33,719 bases of DNA from Streptomycetaceae bacterium MP113-05 (GCA_000497405.1 KI547048.1:24709-58427); one strand, 5' to 3'. Positions 1-8,653 are shown, counted from the first letter of the stretch. Numbers and translations: made by a program. The notes: a model not told the origin generated them from the letters alone.

Positions 1-702
1 CAACCGTGCCGGGGCCTTGATGCCCGCCGCCGCCAGCCCGGCCGGTCCGGTCTCTGTCAGCGGCACGCCGAAGCGGGCGAGGCGGAGCGGCATCATCGCC
101 TCCACGGGAGCCTTGCGGCGCCACCCGCGGCCGAAGCGGGCGTGCAGCCGGGCCTCATACACGAGCCGGTCCTGCTCCATGGCGATCACCTGCTCGTACG
201 AGCGCAGTTCCCACAGTTTCATCCGCCGCCACAGTCTGAACGTCGACGGGAACGCCAGCAGCCAGCGGGAGAGACGTACACCCTCCATGTGCTTGTCGGC
301 CGTGATGTCGGCGATCCGCCCGATCGCGTGCCGGGCCGCCTCCACCGCGACCACGAACAGGATCGGGATGACGGCGTGCATGCCGACACCCAGCGGGTCC
401 GGCCACGCCGCCGCTCCGTTGAACGCGATGGTCGCCGCCGTCAGCAGCCACGCGGTCTGGCGCAGCAGCGGGAACGGAATCCGGATCCAGGTGAGCAGCA
501 GGTCGAGCGCGAGCAGCACCACGATGCCCGCGTCGATGCCGATCGGGAAGAACGGCGCGAAGGCGCCGAACCCCTTCTTCTCGGCGAGGTCGCGCACGGC
601 GGCGTACGACCCGGCGAAGCCGATGGCGGCGATGACGACCGCGCCGGCGACGACGACGCCGACAAGTATCCGGTGTGTGCGGTTGAGTTCGACGGACTGC
701 AC
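1..702 (-). CDS. DUF2637 membrane protein (3' end cut by window)
   Basis: The reading frame is open from a GTG at 702 to the window edge (234 codons visible, no stop). A GGTGGGG ribosome site lies about 8 nt upstream. The protein has a hydrophobic N-terminus (ILVGVVVAGAVVIAAIGFAG), further segments rich in L/V/I around residues 45-70 and 80-120, a conserved FFPIGIDAGI stretch near residue 50, and a basic, charged tail. This layout matches the actinobacterial DUF2637 family, whose members are often found near transfer or regulatory genes; no biochemical role is known to me. It lies 64 bp downstream of a DUF3558 lipoprotein gene on the same strand and may share its transcript. DUF2637 proteins also occur on integrative elements, but no integrase or replication gene is visible here. 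Confidence 0.82.
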   Translation of the reverse strand, partial: MQSVELNRTHRILVGVVVAGAVVIAAIGFAGSYAAVRDLAEKKGFGAFAPFFPIGIDAGIVVLLALDLLLTWIRIPFPLLRQTAWLLTAATIAFNGAAAWPDPLGVGMHAVIPILFVVAVEAARHAIGRIADITADKHMEGVRLSRWLLAFPSTFRLWRRMKLWELRSYEQVIAMEQDRLVYEARLHARFGRGWRRKAPVEAMMPLRLARFGVPLTETGPAGLAAAGIKAPARL

Positions 703-766
703 TGGTGTGGACCCCACCCTCGGGAAGCTGGCGGCGCTCAGCCTTGCACACCTGTGCGGTTCCGTG

Positions 767-1459
767 TCACTCGATGCTGCCAGTGGCCTCCTTCGCCACC
801 TTTTCTGCGTTCTTGCGCACCTCGTCGCGGCTGGGCGGATCCGCGTCCTCGAATCCGGTGCCTTCGTAGTCGACCGTGACGACCACGTTCTCGTCACGGA
901 CGACGACGCGGGTGGCGCGGTAGGTGTTGTCCTTCTTGACGGTCTCGTAGGTCACGGCGACGGCGTTCTGCCCGGTCCCGGAGACCTTGGTCTCCTCCGG
1001 CTTCTTGTGCGCCTCGTCGCTGCTGACCGCCTTCAGTTCCTGCTCGTAGAAGCGGGAGGCCTGCTCCGTGCCGGATCCGAGCGAGGAATCGGACTCGTAC
1101 CGCTTCAAGGAGACCGTCAGCGCGCGGTACTCGGCGTCGATGTCGCCGCTGCCGCCGCTCCAGAAGCACGCGCCGTAGCTGCCGGTGTCCGAGGAGGCCA
1201 GATTCTTGCCGGACTTGTCGTCCGTGCCGGGCACCATGTCCTCGACGCTCTTCCCGGACAGCGTCTTGCAGGGGTCCGGCAGGTCCTTGTGGCCGGCGGA
1301 GTCCTGCTTCTGCTCCGGGGCGCTCGCCGACGCGGAGGTCGGGGAGCCGGACGGCTCCTTTCCGTCCGAGTCCGAGGAGCATCCGGCCACCAGCAGCACG
1401 GGCACGGCCACGGCGGCGCAGGCGGCCCTGCGGGCCAGGCGCGGGGTGATTCGGTGCAT
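767..1459 (-). CDS. DUF3558-family lipoprotein
   Basis: A 230-aa secreted lipoprotein. The N-terminus has an Arg-rich n-region, a hydrophobic stretch and a lipobox VAGC with the lipidated cysteine at residue 27, followed by a Ser/Lys/Glu-rich linker. The mature part begins with a DPCKTL motif, contains a second cysteine in YGACFWSG and ends in a charged helix. A paired DPC and CxW arrangement is typical of the actinobacterial DUF3558 family. The role is unknown; it is expected on the outer face of the membrane. A second DUF3558 gene lies 99 bp upstream on the same strand, so the pair probably arose by duplication and may be co-transcribed. Confidence 0.85.
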   Translation of the reverse strand: MHRITPRLARRAACAAVAVPVLLVAGCSSDSDGKEPSGSPTSASASAPEQKQDSAGHKDLPDPCKTLSGKSVEDMVPGTDDKSGKNLASSDTGSYGACFWSGGSGDIDAEYRALTVSLKRYESDSSLGSGTEQASRFYEQELKAVSSDEAHKKPEETKVSGTGQNAVAVTYETVKKDNTYRATRVVVRDENVVVTVDYEGTGFEDADPPSRDEVRKNAEKVAKEATGSIE

Positions 1460-1558
1460 GGTTCCTTCGCTTCCGGGTCTCTTCGGTTCGGGCGGGGGAT
1501 CGACCTGTGATCCGGGCCCCGGTGACGCACTTTCGGGGCCGGACGGGGCGCCGGCTTC

Positions 1559-2476
1559 TCAGCCGTCGGTGATCTGGTCGGCGAGCTGCCGTGCCAGGTT
1601 CTGCGCGTACTTCTGGAGTTCGGCGCTGTCCGGGGTGTGGCGCGCATCGGCGATGGACTGGCCGTACTCGACGGTGACCAGCACGTTCGACGTACGGAAG
1701 ACGAGCGTGACGTCCCGGTGTGAGCCGCGCCCGTCGGCCGCTGCCTCCAGCCGGTCGCCGATGAACGCGGTGTCGCCGATGTCCTCGAGCCTACGGGGCG
1801 GCAGCGACGGTTTCGGCGAGGGTGAGCCGAGTTCCGGCCCGTCCTCGGCGTTGGCTTCGTCGTCCGGTGTGACGGAAGAGGCGTCGGCTTGCGTCTCGAC
1901 GCCGCCTCCCTCGCCGTCGCTCCCGTTCCCGTCCGCGGCTTCCGTGGGGTCGCCGGTCCCGGTGTCCGGCCCGGGAGACGGCCGGTCCTCACCGGTCTCC
2001 ACACCGGCATCCTCGGCGCGCTCGCCGTAGACGAGTTCGGCCTGCTCGTTGTCACTGACCTCGGGGTCGTAGGAGACGACGCGTTCGAAGTCGACCGTGA
2101 GCCGCCGGCTGCCGAGGCTGGTGGTGCTCTGCCAGTTGCAGCCCACCCGCCGGTCGGTGTCGTAGGTCAGTGCGGCCTCGCCGTCCAGCGGGGTCCGGGT
2201 GCCGACGGCGTCGTCGTCCGCCTTCTCCTCGGCCTTCTCGGCGCGGGCCGCCGCGCCGGGCAGCATCTGTTTCAGCGTCTCGCGGTCCACCGCGCCGCAC
2301 GGCTCGGGGAGGGTGCGGAACCTGCCCGGTTTCGCGGATTCCGCGGCTGCGGTGGCGTCACCCGGTTTGGTGTCGCCCTCGTCGCTGCCGGAGCCCCCGG
2401 TACAGGCCGTGAGGCCGCCGACGGCGGCGAGTGCCACCGCGGCACCCGCCAGACGCGTTCTCGCCCTCCGCTGCAC
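1559..2476 (-). CDS. DUF3558-family lipoprotein with long acidic linker
   Basis: A 305-aa lipoprotein. The frame is open further upstream, but a GTG at 2476 has a GGGAGG ribosome site 5 nt before it and places the signal peptide correctly: Arg-rich start, hydrophobic core, lipobox LTAC with cysteine 25. The mature part has LPEPCGAVD and VGCNWQS, the same pair of conserved cysteine motifs as the downstream paralogue. Unlike the paralogue it carries an insertion of about 70 residues (roughly residues 160-230) rich in Asp, Glu, Gly, Pro and Ser, probably disordered, splitting the domain. It is transcribed divergently from the rtcB gene across about 190 bp. Function unknown. Confidence 0.8.
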   Translation of the reverse strand: MQRRARTRLAGAAVALAAVGGLTACTGGSGSDEGDTKPGDATAAAESAKPGRFRTLPEPCGAVDRETLKQMLPGAAARAEKAEEKADDDAVGTRTPLDGEAALTYDTDRRVGCNWQSTTSLGSRRLTVDFERVVSYDPEVSDNEQAELVYGERAEDAGVETGEDRPSPGPDTGTGDPTEAADGNGSDGEGGGVETQADASSVTPDDEANAEDGPELGSPSPKPSLPPRRLEDIGDTAFIGDRLEAAADGRGSHRDVTLVFRTSNVLVTVEYGQSIADARHTPDSAELQKYAQNLARQLADQITDG

Positions 2477-2669
2477 CGGTGCCTCCCGCACTCGAAAACG
2501 TGTTGCCGCCGTCGTGGGCCGACGGCACACAATGTCTACCGCACGCACTGCACGGTCGTCCGGTCGCGTGGCGCCTATGCGACTGAAGTCCGGCTTGTTC
2601 CTTTCCGGTCGCTCGGCGTCCCGGCCGACCACCTGGTGCTTCTTGGAGTCTTCCCGGGGGGCGAGTGAG

Positions 2670-3863
2670 ATGGCGTACACGGAGTTGCCCGGCGCAAGGG
2701 TGCCGATCCGGATGTGGGCGGACCCGGCGTCGGTGGAGGACGGCGCGCTGCGTCAGCTGGAGAACGTGACGACGCTGCCCTGGATCCGGGGCTTGGCGGT
2801 GATGCCCGACGTGCATTACGGCAAGGGCGCGACGGTCGGATCCGTCATCGCGATGGAGGGCGCCGTGTGTCCGGCGGCGGTCGGCGTAGACATCGGTTGC
2901 GGCATGTCCGCCGTGCGCACCTCGCTCACGCAGAACGACCTGCCGGGCGACCTGTCGCGGCTGCGTTCGCGGATCGAGCAGGCCGTTCCGGTCGGCCGGG
3001 GCATGCACGACGCGCCGGTGACCCCCGGCCGGCTGCACGGATTTCCGACGGCCGGCTGGGGCGACTTCTGGACCCGCTTCGACGGAGTGGCGGAAGCGGT
3101 CCGCTTCCGTCGGGGACGTGCCGAGAAGCAGCTGGGAACGCTCGGCGGAGGAAATCATTTCATCGAGGTGTGCCTCGACTCCGAGGGCGCCGTGTGGCTG
3201 ATGCTGCACTCCGGCTCGCGCAACATCGGCAAGGAGCTCGCCGAGTTCCACATCGGCCAGGCACAGCGACTGCCGCACAACCGGGGACTGGTCGACCGCG
3301 ACCTGGCGGTGTTCGTCGCGGACACCCCGCAGATGGCCGCCTACCGCAACGACCTGTTCTGGGCGCAGGAGTACGCCACGTTCAACCGTGCCTTGATGAT
3401 GGGGCTGCTCCAGGACGTCGTGCGCCGCGAGTTCCGCAAGGCGAAGCCGAAGTTCGACCGCGTCGTCTCCTGTCACCACAACTACGTGGCGGAGGAGAGG
3501 TACGAGGGTCTGGACATGCTGGTGACCCGTAAGGGCGCCATCCGGGCGGGCGGCGGCGAGTACGGGATCATCCCCGGCTCGATGGGCACCGGCTCGTACA
3601 TCGTGAAGGGCCTGGGCAATCTCGCGTCGTTCCAGTCCGCCTCGCACGGCGCGGGTCGCCGGATGAGCCGGAGCGCGGCGAAGCGGCGTTTCTCCGAGCG
3701 GGACCTCGTGGACCAGACCCGGGGCGTCGAGTGCCGCAAGGACTCCGGCGTCGTGGACGAGATCCCGAGCGCGTACAAGCCGATCGAGCAGGTGATCGAT
3801 CAGCAGCGGGACCTGGTGGAGGTCGTCGCGAAGCTCAGGCAGGTCGTCTGCGTGAAGGGCTGA
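2670..3863 (+). CDS. rtcB: RtcB-family RNA-splicing ligase
   Basis: A 397-aa protein with full-length RtcB features. The family joins RNA 2',3'-cyclic phosphate or 3'-phosphate ends to 5'-OH ends using GTP and Mn2+, in RNA repair or tRNA splicing. Visible motifs: DIGCG with metal-ligand Cys77, GGGNHF with Asn162 and His163, HSGSRNIG, a CHHNYV metal site, and SHGAGR with the His326 that accepts GMP. The frame is open upstream, but the ATG at 2670 after GGGGGGCGAG begins MAYTELPGARVPI, the normal N-terminus of the family. No archease or RtcA/RtcR partner lies next to it. It is a single-gene unit divergent from the lipoprotein gene. Confidence 0.95.
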   Translation: MAYTELPGARVPIRMWADPASVEDGALRQLENVTTLPWIRGLAVMPDVHYGKGATVGSVIAMEGAVCPAAVGVDIGCGMSAVRTSLTQNDLPGDLSRLRSRIEQAVPVGRGMHDAPVTPGRLHGFPTAGWGDFWTRFDGVAEAVRFRRGRAEKQLGTLGGGNHFIEVCLDSEGAVWLMLHSGSRNIGKELAEFHIGQAQRLPHNRGLVDRDLAVFVADTPQMAAYRNDLFWAQEYATFNRALMMGLLQDVVRREFRKAKPKFDRVVSCHHNYVAEERYEGLDMLVTRKGAIRAGGGEYGIIPGSMGTGSYIVKGLGNLASFQSASHGAGRRMSRSAAKRRFSERDLVDQTRGVECRKDSGVVDEIPSAYKPIEQVIDQQRDLVEVVAKLRQVVCVKG

Positions 3864-4017
3864 CCCTGCCGGAGCGGTCTTCGGTCGCCCGGCTGCGCTG
3901 CGCCGACGCCTTCCGGGGCACCGGAGCGTCCCAATGGATGGCGAAACCTGTTCGACCCCGAGGGCCGGCGTGGATGCGCAGAGCGCTGCTCAGGGCGCCA
4001 CTGGGGTTTACCTGCTG

Positions 4018-4039
4018 CGATAATCGGGACAGATTATCG
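4018..4039. promoter_or_regulatory. 8-6-8 inverted repeat, probable operator
   Basis: CGATAATC and GATTATCG are perfect reverse complements separated by six bases. The site is AT-rich in a GC-rich setting and includes GATAAT, which resembles a -10 hexamer. Position about 140 bp upstream of the BCCT gene suggests a dimeric repressor site over the promoter. No regulator gene is adjacent, so the cognate factor is unknown. Confidence 0.5.
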
Positions 4040-4061
4040 AAAAGCACCTGAAACGTGAAGT

Positions 4062-4093
4062 CCCCCGCGGTGTACCCATGGGTGCGGCGGGGG
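4062..4093 (+). terminator. Hairpin in the BCCT leader (terminator or attenuator)
   Basis: CCCCCGC at 4062-4068 pairs with GCGGGGG at 4087-4093, with an inner ACCC/GGGT stem. There is no T tract. It could end rtcB transcription or, lying after the putative promoter, act in the leader of the BCCT mRNA. Confidence 0.35.
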
Positions 4094-4180
4094 TGTGGTG
4101 TGGCTGCGTGGGGACGGCTGGGCCGCGTTCGGCTCCGAGGACCCCGAGCACCGCAGAGGCGCGAGTGAAAGGTCGGGAAC

Positions 4181-5974
4181 GTGCAGAAACGGGAGGACGA
4201 GGAACCAGGGAAGGACGTCCGGGGGGCCGGGCCGGGAGCCGATCATTCCCCCCGCGGGCCGCGTACGGACAAGGTGGTCTTCGGCGTCAGCGCGGCCCTG
4301 ACTCTGGCGTTCGTGCTGTGGGGCGGCCTCTCCAGAGACACGCTCGCCGACGTGTCGAGCACCCTGCTCGACATCGTCATCCACAACGGCGGCTGGGCCT
4401 TCGTGCTGGCCGCCTCCGGTTTTGTCGTCTTCGCGCTGTGGCTGGCGTTCAGCCGCTACGGAAGGATCACTCTCGGCAAGGAAGGGGAGGAGCCGGAATT
4501 CCGTACCGTCTCCTGGATCGCGATGATGTTCAGCGCCGGCATGGGCATCGGCCTGATGTTCTACGGCGTGAACGAGCCCCTGACGCACTTCGTCGACCCG
4601 CCGCCCGGCAACGATCCGGCGGACGCCGGGGCGGCCATGGCCGACGCCATGGCGACCACGCTGTTCCACTGGACCCTGCACCCCTGGGCGATCTACGCGG
4701 TGGTCGGCCTGGCCATCGCCTACAGCGCGTTCCGCCGCGACCGCCGCCAGACCATCAGCGCCACCTTCACACCGCTCATCGGGGAGAAGGCGGCGAACGG
4801 GGCCCCCGGCCGGGTCATCGACATCCTGGCGATCATCGCCACCCTCTTCGGGTCCGCCGCTTCGCTGGGCCTGGGCGCCCTGCAGATCGGCAGCGGCGTG
4901 CAGGAACTGAACTGGATGACCACCGTGGGGACCGGCGTCCTGGTCGCGATCATCGCGTTCCTGACCCTGTGCTTCGTGGTCTCCGCCGTCTCCGGAGTGG
5001 AGAAGGGCATCCAGTGGTTGTCCAACACCAACATGGTGCTGGCCGCCCTGCTGGTGCTGTTCGTCTTCGTGGCCGGACCGACGGTGCTCCAGCTGGACCT
5101 CATCCCGACGTCGATCGGCGCCTACTTCGCGGACCTGCCGGAGATGGCGGCCCGCACGGAGGCCAGTGCCGGTCAGGACGTCGCCCCCTGGTTGTCGAGC
5201 TGGACGGTCTTCTACTGGGCCTGGTGGATCTCCTGGACGCCGTTCGTCGGCATGTTCATCGCCCGTATCAGCCGGGGGCGGACCATCCGCCAGTTCATCG
5301 GTGGCGTGATTCTCGTGCCCAGCGTGGTCAGCCTGCTGTGGTTCGCCATCCTGGGCGGCACCGGCATGCGGCTCCAGGAGAACGGGGCCGGCATCGCCGG
5401 CGAGTCGACACCCGAGGGGCAGCTCTTCGCCGTACTGGGGGAGTTCCCGATCGTCGGTGCGACCAGCCTCGTGGTCATGATTCTCGTCGGCATCTTCTTC
5501 GTGTCGGGTGCGGACGCGGCGTCCATCGTCATGGGCACGCTCTCGCAGCAGGGCACGCTGGAGCCGAACCGGGCCGTCGTCATCTTCTGGGGCACCCTGA
5601 CCGGTGCCGTCGCGGCGATCATGCTGTTGATCGGAGAGGGGGGTACGACCGCTCTGGACGGTCTGCAGAACCTGACGATCCTCGCCGCTGTGCCGTTCAC
5701 CGTGGTGATGATCGGATTGTGCTGCGCCCTGACGAAGGACCTGCGCAGCGACGCCTTGATCCGGCGCAGCGAACGGGGTGAGGAAGCTGTCGAGCTCGCG
5801 GTCATCACGGGTGCCGAGCAGTACGACGGTGATTTCGAGCTGCGCATCGGCCCTGCCGAGGACGTCGACATGGACGAGGTGCGGCGCCGGGCGGACAGCA
5901 GCCATCTGGCCGATGTCGAGGCGGAACACCGTGACCGGGGCGCTGCGCAGGAGAACCTGCCGACCCGGGAGTGA
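4181..5974 (+). CDS. BCCT-family betaine/choline/carnitine transporter
   Basis: A 597-aa integral membrane protein starting at GTG 4181. The BCCT family imports quaternary ammonium solutes such as glycine betaine, driven by Na+ or H+. Visible signatures: FSAGMGIGLMFYGVNEPL in the unwound transport helix, HWTLHPWAIY, and the diagnostic WWISWTPFVGMFIARISRGR near residue 350. About twelve hydrophobic segments can be counted. The N-terminal 30 residues are charged and polar. The C-terminal 80 residues form an acidic and Arg-rich cytoplasmic tail, the kind of region that senses osmotic stress in some BCCT members. A homologous transporter follows after 155 bp. Substrate cannot be fixed from sequence; osmoprotectant uptake is the likely role. 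The start has only a weak AAAGGTCGG site. Confidence 0.92.
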   Translation: MQKREDEEPGKDVRGAGPGADHSPRGPRTDKVVFGVSAALTLAFVLWGGLSRDTLADVSSTLLDIVIHNGGWAFVLAASGFVVFALWLAFSRYGRITLGKEGEEPEFRTVSWIAMMFSAGMGIGLMFYGVNEPLTHFVDPPPGNDPADAGAAMADAMATTLFHWTLHPWAIYAVVGLAIAYSAFRRDRRQTISATFTPLIGEKAANGAPGRVIDILAIIATLFGSAASLGLGALQIGSGVQELNWMTTVGTGVLVAIIAFLTLCFVVSAVSGVEKGIQWLSNTNMVLAALLVLFVFVAGPTVLQLDLIPTSIGAYFADLPEMAARTEASAGQDVAPWLSSWTVFYWAWWISWTPFVGMFIARISRGRTIRQFIGGVILVPSVVSLLWFAILGGTGMRLQENGAGIAGESTPEGQLFAVLGEFPIVGATSLVVMILVGIFFVSGADAASIVMGTLSQQGTLEPNRAVVIFWGTLTGAVAAIMLLIGEGGTTALDGLQNLTILAAVPFTVVMIGLCCALTKDLRSDALIRRSERGEEAVELAVITGAEQYDGDFELRIGPAEDVDMDEVRRRADSSHLADVEAEHRDRGAAQENLPTRE

Positions 5975-6062
5975 TGAGGCGGAGCCGGTCCTTCCGCGGC
6001 ACGCGTCGTGATGTTCGATATGTTTTCGTGACGTGTGTTTCCGGTCGTTCTGGGGAGGTGAT

Positions 6063-6099
6063 CCGCCCGCAGGCCGACGTCGTCCCGGCCTGCGGGCGG
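6063..6099 (+). terminator. Strong hairpin between the BCCT genes
   Basis: A perfect 13-bp inverted repeat (CCGCCCGCAGGCC and its complement) surrounds an 11-nt loop and is followed by TTT. It lies 88 bp after the first BCCT stop and 30 bp before the second BCCT start. It is probably a factor-independent terminator for the first gene, or an attenuator for the second if the promoter lies upstream of it. Confidence 0.6.
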
Positions 6100-6129
6100 T
6101 TTCTGACCCGACGACCGAAGGATGAGCGC

Positions 6130-7854
6130 GTGTCTTCGCATACGACAGAGAAAGTACCGAAAAGAGAAGACGGTCCGGAAGTAGGAAAACCCAAGCCGGC
6201 TGGGAACGCGGCGTCCATAGCCCCGAAGGTCTTCTGGCCGTCAGCCGCGGTGATTCTCGGATTCGTCCTCTTCGCCGTCATCGGCCAGAAGACGGCCGCG
6301 GACGCGGTGGCCACGGTGCAGAGCGAGGTCATCGGCGGCCTGAGCTGGTTCTACATGGCTCTGGTGTCGCTGTTCGTGATCTTCTGCCTGTGGGTCGGCA
6401 TCGGCCGCTACGGTGACATCAAGCTCGGCAAGGACGGGGAGCGGCCCGAATTCTCCCTGGTCTCGTGGCTGGCGATGCTCTTCGCCGCCGGCATGGGCAT
6501 CGGCCTGGTGTTCTGGGGTGTCGCCGAGCCGCTGAACTTCTTCGACGCCCCGCGGCCCGGAACCGGTTCGTCCGACGCCGCCAAGTCCGAGTTCGCGATG
6601 GTGCAGACGTTCCTGCACTGGGGCATCCACCCCTGGGCGATCTACGTGGTCGTCGGCCTCGCCGTCGCCTACTCGGTGCACCGCAAGGGCCGCCCGGTGT
6701 CCATCCGCTGGGCACTGGAGCCGGTGTTCGGTGACCGGATCAAGGGCGCCTGGGGCGACGTGATCGACTCGGTGGCCGTCATCGGCACGCTCTTCGGCGT
6801 GGCGACCTCGCTCGGCTTCGGTGTGATGCAGGTCGCCAGCGGCATGGACTTCCTGGGCTGGGTGGACGACGGGAGCAGCAAGGGCCTGCTGGTCGTCCTG
6901 ATCGTCTGCATCACCGGTATCGCGACGCTGTCCGTGGTGACGGGCATCGGCAAGGGCATCAAGTGGCTCTCCAACGCCAACATGGGCCTCGCCGCCCTGA
7001 TCATGCTGTTCGTGCTGATCGCCGGCCCGACCCTGTACCTCGCCAACAGCCTCGTGCAGGACACCGGCGGCTACCTCCAGAACGTCCTGTCGCTCAGCTT
7101 CGACACCGGGGCGTCCTACGGCGAGGAGGGCACCAGCTGGGTCAACGCTTGGACCGTCTTCTACTGGGGCTGGTGGATCTCCTGGGCGCCGTTCGTCGGC
7201 ATCTTCATCGCCCGCATCTCCCGCGGCCGTACCGTCCGCGAGTTCGTCTGCGGCGTACTCCTGGTCCCGACACTGCTGACCTTCGTGTGGTTCTCCATCT
7301 TCGGTGGCACCGCGGTGTTCCAGCAGGCGAACGGCAAGCACGACTACATCGGCGAAGCGGGTGTGAGCACCAACAACGCCCTGTTCGAGATGCTGGACAC
7401 GCTGCCGGGCGGCACCTTCGTCGCCGGAGTGGCGATCCTGCTGATCGTGCTGTTCTTCGTCACCTCGTCCGACTCCGGTTCGTACGTGGTGGACATGCTG
7501 GCATCCGGCGGTGACCCCAACCCGCCGGTCTGGAGCCGGGTGTTCTGGGCCCTGACCGAGGGCGCCGTGGCCATCGCGCTGCTGCTGGCCTCCGGCAGCG
7601 GCGGAACGGCCTCGCTGGACACGCTGAAGACGGTGGCGATCCTCGTCGCACTGCCCTTCAGCTTCGTGATGATCGGTATGTGCTGGGCGACGCTGCGGTC
7701 GTTCCGCCAGGAGCGGGAGGCCTACCTGGCCGCCAAGCTCCAGCGCCAGCAGGACAGGATGGTCGACGAGGCGGTGGCCGCTCTCGAGGAGAGCCTCGAG
7801 AACGGCACGCTCAACTCCGACGGCACCACGAACGTGTCCACGACGAAGCGCTGA
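6130..7854 (+). CDS. BCCT-family betaine/choline/carnitine transporter
   Basis: A 574-aa transporter of the same family as its upstream neighbour. The GTG at 6130 has a GAAGGA site 7 nt upstream; the frame extends further 5' but through the hairpin region. Motifs include FAAGMGIGLVFWGVAEPL, HWGIHPWAIYVVVG and WWISWAPFVGIFIARISRGR. The N-terminal 40 residues are Lys/Glu-rich and hydrophilic. The C-terminal 60 residues contain a long charged helix (QEREAYLAAKLQRQQDRM) different from the tail of the first transporter, so the two paralogues may respond to different signals. The two genes lie in the same direction, but the hairpin between them argues for separate transcription. Substrate specificity is not determined. 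Confidence 0.93.
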   Translation: MSSHTTEKVPKREDGPEVGKPKPAGNAASIAPKVFWPSAAVILGFVLFAVIGQKTAADAVATVQSEVIGGLSWFYMALVSLFVIFCLWVGIGRYGDIKLGKDGERPEFSLVSWLAMLFAAGMGIGLVFWGVAEPLNFFDAPRPGTGSSDAAKSEFAMVQTFLHWGIHPWAIYVVVGLAVAYSVHRKGRPVSIRWALEPVFGDRIKGAWGDVIDSVAVIGTLFGVATSLGFGVMQVASGMDFLGWVDDGSSKGLLVVLIVCITGIATLSVVTGIGKGIKWLSNANMGLAALIMLFVLIAGPTLYLANSLVQDTGGYLQNVLSLSFDTGASYGEEGTSWVNAWTVFYWGWWISWAPFVGIFIARISRGRTVREFVCGVLLVPTLLTFVWFSIFGGTAVFQQANGKHDYIGEAGVSTNNALFEMLDTLPGGTFVAGVAILLIVLFFVTSSDSGSYVVDMLASGGDPNPPVWSRVFWALTEGAVAIALLLASGSGGTASLDTLKTVAILVALPFSFVMIGMCWATLRSFRQEREAYLAAKLQRQQDRMVDEAVAALEESLENGTLNSDGTTNVSTTKR

Positions 7855-7879
7855 CGACGGCGTCCGATCCGCTCGTCAC

Positions 7880-7930
7880 CCCGCGGGCTCCGCACCGGTT
7901 ACGGACGATGACCGGGGTGGGGCCCGCGGG
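7880..7930 (+). terminator. Long hairpin after second BCCT gene
   Basis: A 20-base arm at 7880-7899 pairs with 7911-7930 with one mismatch and two G-U pairs, closing an 11-nt loop. It starts 25 bp after the stop codon. There is no U tract, as is common for streptomycete terminators. It probably insulates the converging gene at 7978-8412. Confidence 0.55.
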
Positions 7931-7977
7931 CGCGCGTGGGCCGGCCACCCGGGCCGTCCGGCTCCGGCGTACGCCGG

Positions 7978-8412
7978 TCAGGGCCAGACGAGACAGTACG
8001 GCTGGTGGCCAGCCGTGTGGAGGCGTTCGGAGAAGTCCTGCCACTCGTGCAGCAGACGGTAGACGTTGAATGCGTCCTGCGGCCCGCTGCGGTCGGGGAC
8101 GGTGGACCAGATGAACGCTGCGGCGCCCACCGACTCCTCGCCGATGCCGCGGAGCGGGTCGACGACGGTCATCGGGAGCTTCACCACGGCGTAGTCCGGG
8201 TGCAGGACGACGAGTTCGAGCGGGGGGACGCGGTGCAGGGGCATGCCCTCGATGCCCGTGAGGACCATCGCCGCCATGGTCTCCGGCTTGATCTTGGTGA
8301 ACATGCCCTGGCCGAGTTCGTCCCCGCCGAGCTCTTCCGGGCGCATGGAGATCGGCACGCGGGCGGCCGTCGTACCGTCCGGCGCGCCGAAGTACTTGTA
8401 GGTCACCCCCAC
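7978..8412 (-). CDS. Conserved-looking protein of unknown function
   Basis: A 144-aa soluble protein that I do not recognise. I chose the GTG at 8412 because AGGGGTGG lies 7 nt upstream; the next codon but one (8406) is also GTG. The sequence begins [19 protein letters not shown] and is well structured: alternating hydrophobic strands ([20 protein letters not shown]), a central [16 protein letters not shown] helix, a Trp-containing helix ([14 protein letters not shown]) and a YCLVWP C-terminus. There is no signal peptide or membrane segment. It converges with the BCCT gene and is divergent from hemL. Its coding character (G/C-rich third positions) supports a real gene. Confidence 0.72.
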   Translation of the reverse strand: MGVTYKYFGAPDGTTAARVPISMRPEELGGDELGQGMFTKIKPETMAAMVLTGIEGMPLHRVPPLELVVLHPDYAVVKLPMTVVDPLRGIGEESVGAAAFIWSTVPDRSGPQDAFNVYRLLHEWQDFSERLHTAGHQPYCLVWP

Positions 8413-8653
8413 TCGGCCGCCACCCCTGCTGCTCTCTGTCCTCGCCGCTTCACGTCGGTGGCGTCCGCGAGCCTGCTCCGGCTCGAGCCCCCCGGTACCC
8501 TCGCCCAGTCCGCCACCGCGCTGCATGTCACCACCCGACCACTCGCGGACGCCGCCGCGCAACCAGATCATCGTGTCAAAGACCTCCCCGCGCAGGCGTG
8601 TGCGAAACGCCCCGAGGGCCTACCCGATCCGGAAGGTCTGCCACCATGGCTCC

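Larger units (their letters stand above)
3864..4180. other. 317-bp intergenic region upstream of BCCT gene
   Basis: No gene is supported here. The first 150 bp after rtcB are GC-rich and show nothing distinctive. The centre holds an AT-rich island with a perfect 8-bp inverted repeat (4018-4039) that includes a GATAAT hexamer, and further on a hairpin (4062-4093). The last 85 bp before the GTG are probably untranslated leader for the transporter. Confidence 0.6.

Noticed and set aside
1-702. DUF2637 gene as a sign of an integrative element
   Set aside because: No integrase, excisionase, Rep, Tra or att repeats are visible; the surroundings are ordinary chromosomal genes.
17-1510. A 497-codon open frame on the plus strand
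   Set aside because: It lies antisense to the DUF2637 and DUF3558 genes, which have proper starts, signal peptides and family motifs; the plus translation is low-complexity Arg/Ala/Ser.
4062-4180. A riboswitch before the BCCT gene
   Set aside because: Only simple hairpins are seen; no known aptamer core is recognisable by eye.
7964-7977. 14-bp palindrome CCGGCGTACGCCGG as an operator
   Set aside because: It abuts a stop codon between convergent genes, so a transcription-end role or chance at high GC is more likely.
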